Positions 59,101 through 64,000 of a DNA stretch of 64,000 bases are shown here, in pieces. The stretch's first letter is position 1; each line of letters begins with the position of its first letter. Source of the DNA: Strix aluco (lineage: Eukaryota > Chordata > Aves > Strigiformes > Strigidae); NCBI RefSeq assembly GCF_031877795.1, contig NC_133933.1, positions 73,363,730 through 73,427,729 of the forward strand, in the 5' to 3' direction. The notes under the pieces were generated by a model that worked only from the letters and a program-made list of their open reading frames with translations, ran no database searches and was not told the DNA's origin. The position numbers and the translations under genes are program-made.

Positions 59101-62100
59101 GACCTTCTAGTAAGCAAAATGACGTTACAGCTTCTTTTGCCGTATCTTTATAGTGTAGCTAACAGCATAGCAAAGTATGCAGATGAACTGTTTCTTATAT
59201 GAAATTCAAAACCACTTGTTTACAAATTTAAATTGCAGTTAAGTCTTCAAAGGGATGAAATGGTAAGTAGAACAAAGGAACTGTCCAGACATTGCATTAC
59301 TGACTTTGATCTTTTTTATAATGTAGTCTTAATGCCAGATATAGAGATTAAGGGGGAAAAAGGGGGACTAGAAGCATGTTCAGTAAATTACTAAACTGAC
59401 CAGAAAAACTATTAAAAATTGCAAGGATGTCCGGTACCATATTTGCCACTCCGAAGTTATTATGGGAGGATCCAAACAAGAAAATATGCTTTCATTTAAT
59501 CCACCTAGAAAACAAACTACTTGAAGGAAGATCTTCCCTTCTGTGTTTGGTTCTAACTGTGGAAAAGTCTGAACTGCTTGAGCCTAGCAAATACCATAGA
59601 GCCTGCCTTTCTCTTAAGAGGACTTAGAACAGAAGGAAGGTTGACTTCAAAACTATGACTGGAAAATAAACTCAGAGGCTGGATTCATCTTGGTTCAGAG
59701 AGGGAAGAACTCAAGATGCACAGGTCATGTAGATCAAAAGTGTAAACATTAAACAAAACTGTGGATTCTATTTCCTGCAATCATGGGGGCTCAATCTTCC
59801 TTTTTCTCTGTGTATGCTCCTTGGAAGAGACATATGGATTGCCAAGTGTCTTCATTTCCTCTATCCACTGGGCTTTGGATTGGTAGTGGTGGAGAGGAGA
59901 GGAAGAGAGTACAGCTTTTGAGTGTTCAGGAGCTCTAGGATATAGTCTACCATCTCAGAATAAGTGTCCCAGTCATCCTGAAGCAGCTCATTGCAGACCT
60001 TACTAAGGCTTTCCATTCCATCTCTGAACCCCTGCAAAACCAGGCACTAATAAATCTATCCATAGCTGTGAGATAGACTGGCAGGTTTCCAAACAGAGGA
60101 ACGCTTCTATTTGAAGCTCCTGGATAAACAGCCAGTCGTAGCGTGCTAATTCTTTTCTCTGTTTTAGTAAAATAAAAAGAAATTAATCATACATTGAGGA
60201 TCTCTCTGTGTTATTTTTCCCCCAGAAGCCACTGACACAGCTGCCAATCTATGCCACTGACGAGAGACAATCTACACACAAATAACTGGCAGAAAACAGA
60301 CTCCACAGCTTAACCACTGCACCAAGAAGCCGTACCATTGATAAGGAGTTTGATAATCATCCCGAAGACAGAAGTGCAATGGATAAAAGTGAGAATAGCA
60401 ATCATGGAAAAAAAAAAGTATATATCCCTTACTAAAAGCAGGTACCAAGCTTCAACGTGAGAACTGATCTTCCAAACAATTATCTCAAATGTCCAGAAAT
60501 GCAAGGCATGATCTTATACAGTTTATCCAATAGCCAGCTCTCTTTATAAAATAATAATCCTGCCTGCCTGGGGAAGACAAGGGCGACATTGCTTTCTAAA
60601 CTGTAGCTATGGAAATACAAAGCAATTGTTGTGAAGTGTAACAGTTTGAAGAGAGCAGATGCTTCTTTCTATTATGTCAATACTGAAAGTAATGACAGCA
60701 TTGTACCACTTACTGTGCATTCTTTGATCATTCTGCACAACTTTCTGTGAGGTCAAGGGTAAGAAAATGATGCCACAAGTGGAAGGGTTATAATTTCTTT
60801 TTCTTTCTTTAGGCAGAACAGAAAAAAAAAGAAAAAAGATGAAGTCACGATGGTATAATAGGGAATGAGAAAGTGGATGACACTGAGTCACAAAAGAGAC
60901 TTGTTCTCTACAAATAAGGTACTCTAGAAACTGTAACACACTGTATAAAACAAATGAAGGAATAAAGCATATCTAATCAAACGAGAGAAAAAGCAATGTA
61001 GGGGAAGATAAGAGCTATGACATGGAAATGTTGGCAGTCAGAGGTGGAAGTTGTCAGTCACATTTCTTAAACCCACCCTTTCGTACTAAAAATACATGAA
61101 GGTACATTTTTCTCATCTCAGAATAGATAGGCACCTTGGGTCCCATCCTCAGCTGGTAGAAGTGACTGTGATCCCATCAATTGTATAATTAAGCTCACAT
61201 ATCTGCTTGACAATCGAAATCACAGAAACTTAATGGCAGGATTTAATAACCTTTCTTTCCTATGAAAGGATCAGTTTATTGTACTTTTCTAAAGCCAGGT
61301 GCGAAAGAATATCCCTAGATAGCAATCTAACTGCAGTATAATTAAACTCACAAGCCTCTTCAATTAACTTCCAACAAAGTATCTGTGCTGCAAGAAGTGA
61401 TAAAATTGTATTTTTAATTAAAAAATAAATTCTTCAAGTAGCTATAATTTGTATCCTTTAGATCACAACACACCTAGCTAACAAGATCTTTATAAGTCTA
61501 ATTTAAATATGAGCAAAATCCTGCTGCAGCCAGCAGGCTGCTTGCTTTCCCCACACCCCCATCCAGCTATCTCAACATGTGAGGCAGGTGCGTCACTTTT
61601 GATCCTGTAAACTTACTGGGAAAATACACAGGAAACAAGTTATAATTGGGTACATGACAGATTCTTTATTCTCTTCAGGCTCAAATTCATTATTCCCATT
61701 GCTTTAATACAGATTATATGTCTTGGCATTGTTACATATACTAAAATACACATTTAGGAATGCTGAGAGAGAAGGGACAAATTATCCTCCCCTATATCTT
61801 CTCTATCTCTCACATTGGGAGAGTAAAGATTACAGTTTTTAAGGACAGGACTGCCTTTTGCATACTGCTTGGCACAGAATATCCATGATCTGTGACTAGC
61901 TTTGTAGACACCATCATAATTTTAAATTAACAACAATAAATCACTCACTAAGTTGGGATAAAGGCACAGTTCCTTTATGTTTCTTTATGTTAGACTACGT
62001 AAGAGCTCATGACCACCAAGAAGAGGCAGTGAATGAACATGTTCCTCAGAGGAGGCATGTCTTGTGTCTGTCCGTCCGTCTGTGTGTGTGTTGCCATTTT

Positions 62101-64000
62101 TTAAGCACCACCTGCTCAATTTGCAATACCCCTTAACTTGTTCACAATTAAGACTAGCTATTTTGCACCAGTGCACTTTTGCCTTCCTAAGGAGGGTCAT
62201 CTGACAGTGTAGACTTCCTCCGGGATTCCCTTAACAAACTTGACTTACTCTTGGATGCATCCGCCTGCAACACAACTGCATTCCCATTTAAAACCAATAA
62301 AACCAAAGTTATTTATATTAATACTATTTGAAAACAATCCATTTTACTAGAGACAAAGGCCATGTATTCCCTTGCACAGACCCTTTGTTAATATAAAACA
62401 AATTTTTATTTGTTAAAACAAGTACTCCAAATATATTGAAAAGCAGTTCTAATTTGTGCCACCTTGTTTCTCGCAAATGCAGTGCCTTGCAGCTAGGCAG
62501 TCATTGCTGTGGTGGGTTTCGCTGATAAACCTGGAATTTGGAGTTAGGGCGATGCTAATTCTCTGGACACAGGACACACAAAATACTTCTCGATCAGAAT
62601 ATCACCATCTAGCTGGGGCTGTTCAACTCAGTTTCATTTGGTTTTCTCGCCAGGTTTTTTGCCAGCACCCTGAACTGTCAAATGAGGCATTTATTATTCT
62701 GCTTTTAACGTTAAGCTCCATGTTAAGGCCTTCAGAGTTTTTGGCATCATTAATTTTGTGGCTTTGCCCAGCCAGTGTTTTGTACCCTACCATTACAAAG
62801 AAATGTGTTTGCTTAGTGAGGCTGTGGGTGGAGACATCTGGGGTTTAGGGCCCTGGATATCTGTGAAGTTCCCATAGAAACAGGTTTCTTGGCCCTTCCT
62901 TCTGTTGGGTAGAGTTGGAAGACAGGAGGCATGTCTCTGAAGTCTGCCTGAGTTACACAAATGAACGTACTGCAGGAGGGGAAGCGATTTATCAGTCCAG
63001 GAGACAGAGACTGGCACTTCCAGACACACTGTACTGTCTCAGTCTTTGAGGTCCCTGATGTCCCCTCAAATAAAAGCCAGAATGACAGCTGTCACAGAGA
63101 GTGTTTTCTCCTCCTCGACGATGAGCCCTGAACCAGAGGGTCAGCTTCTCTGACAGCTGCTCTGGATACAGGTAATGGCAGGGCCATTGGTAAGAGAAGA
63201 GGTTTAGGCACATGGCACGAGCTGCTACACCCTCGAGGCTGCATTAGATCACACTCAGCGGCAAGACCTCAAAACTCTACCCTACTCAATGCAGATCACG
63301 CAGTCTGTTATCGTGCCTATTGTAAGTTCAGTGCCTTAAGAAGGTCTACAAAGAGGACAGAAGACAGTCCTTGTCTTTTCTTTGCTCTTCTACTACCTTA
63401 CATAAGATTTTTCCAAGGATGGTGTTGCAGGATGGATATAACACAACATACTTTTCCAAAATAAACCAATATTCCAATGCTTGCATCTCTGCTAACAACT
63501 TCCATTCACGTCCTCATCCCTATTCAACTTAATTGTTAAAATCTTATTGTCTCTTACCCTTCCTCTGTCCTTGAGTCCCACGTGCAGCACATAACTATGA
63601 CCAGAACACTGCTGCTCCCCTTTCAGGATGTGTTCATGCTCTGTATTCCTGTGCAGACCTGGACACAAATGAGCAGCCTTCTAATTCTGGATCTAGGTCT
63701 AAATCTAGTTCCTATCTTTGAACTTCTCTTGAATGGGTACAAACTATTATCATTACATACTCTTCTTTACTCCTTGTGTTTAATGCAGACTTCACCTATA
63801 TTGCTCACTGTTTATGCTTCTCAATTTTTTTTCAAGGAATTTAAAGCCACAAGGGGAGACATATTTTTTCCTCTACATGTAGTATTTGACTTGCAGTTTC
63901 CTGACAATTTGTTATTTAACTCTGCAAAGACCTTATTTAAATCTTCAAAACCACATTGTGATTCAGTTTATATGAATGACATTATTCAGCAGTCTTTTCT

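Larger units (their letters stand above)
53080..64000 (-). other. TPD52L1 intron 1 (partial)
   Basis: Lies upstream of the exon at 53079 in transcript direction and has no CpG island, so the TPD52L1 promoter and first coding exon must be farther right. The DNA is AT-rich with a CR1 tail (55701-55787), a T-run (56088-56103) and TA-rich repeats near 57325-57360. I recognise no gene; short frames on both strands look random. Confidence 0.65.

Noticed and set aside
60305-60345. tRNA-like text on - ('ttggtgcagtggttaagc') suggesting a SINE head
   Set aside because: It resembles a polymerase III A box, but no B box at the right spacing and no SINE tail were found; probably coincidence.
53075-64000. 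Search for the missing first coding exon and promoter of TPD52L1
   Set aside because: No CpG island and no short ATG exon with a donor in the required phase was convincingly seen, so the gene is reported as 5'-partial.

Overview
This is vertebrate nuclear DNA, almost certainly from a bird. The evidence is: interrupted genes with GT-AG introns, one CpG island, several CR1 LINE fragments (the dominant avian interspersed repeat), two solitary retroviral LTRs with TG...CA ends, and a gene pair that sits together in birds and mammals. The species cannot be fixed from sequence reading alone.

Only two protein-coding genes are supportable. HDDC2 (HD-domain 5'-nucleotidase) is complete on the + strand: six coding exons between 2483 and 11654, predicted 197 aa, starting inside a very GC-rich CpG island (about 2240-2900) and ending at an AATAAA at 11679. 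TPD52L1 (tumour protein D52-like 1, D53) lies on the - strand: six coding exons are visible between 53079 and 16500, about 198 aa. Its short first coding exon and promoter lie beyond the right end, so 53080-64000 is part of its first intron. The genes are convergent, tail to tail, about 3 kb apart, which agrees with the TPD52L1/HDDC2 neighbourhood on human 6q22. The products are not known to act in one pathway.

Layout: 1-1570 holds an old degraded CR1 in + orientation. 1570-2240 is plain intergenic DNA. 2240-11700 is HDDC2. 11700-14825 is the intergenic gap, largely an 889-bp solo LTR (12796-13684) with perfect 5-bp target-site duplications. 14825-16499 is the inferred TPD52L1 3' UTR. 16500-53079 holds the TPD52L1 exons and long introns, with an old CR1/L3-like relic, a second solo LTR (43719-44058, CpG-rich and apparently younger), a CR1 3' end, a 124-nt pure pyrimidine tract, palindromes, a 55-bp tandem duplication and a duplicated hairpin-forming element. 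53080-64000 is intronic and mostly unremarkable.

No bacterial-type system, CRISPR array, tRNA/rRNA gene or novel multi-gene system was found. The most interesting unexplained signals are the duplicated hairpin element at 22947/24543, the three-arm palindrome at 46528-46577, and the two clean solo LTRs. Nearly all open frames of 60-150 codons here are chance frames in AT-rich intron DNA, translations of the CpG island, or TE relics.
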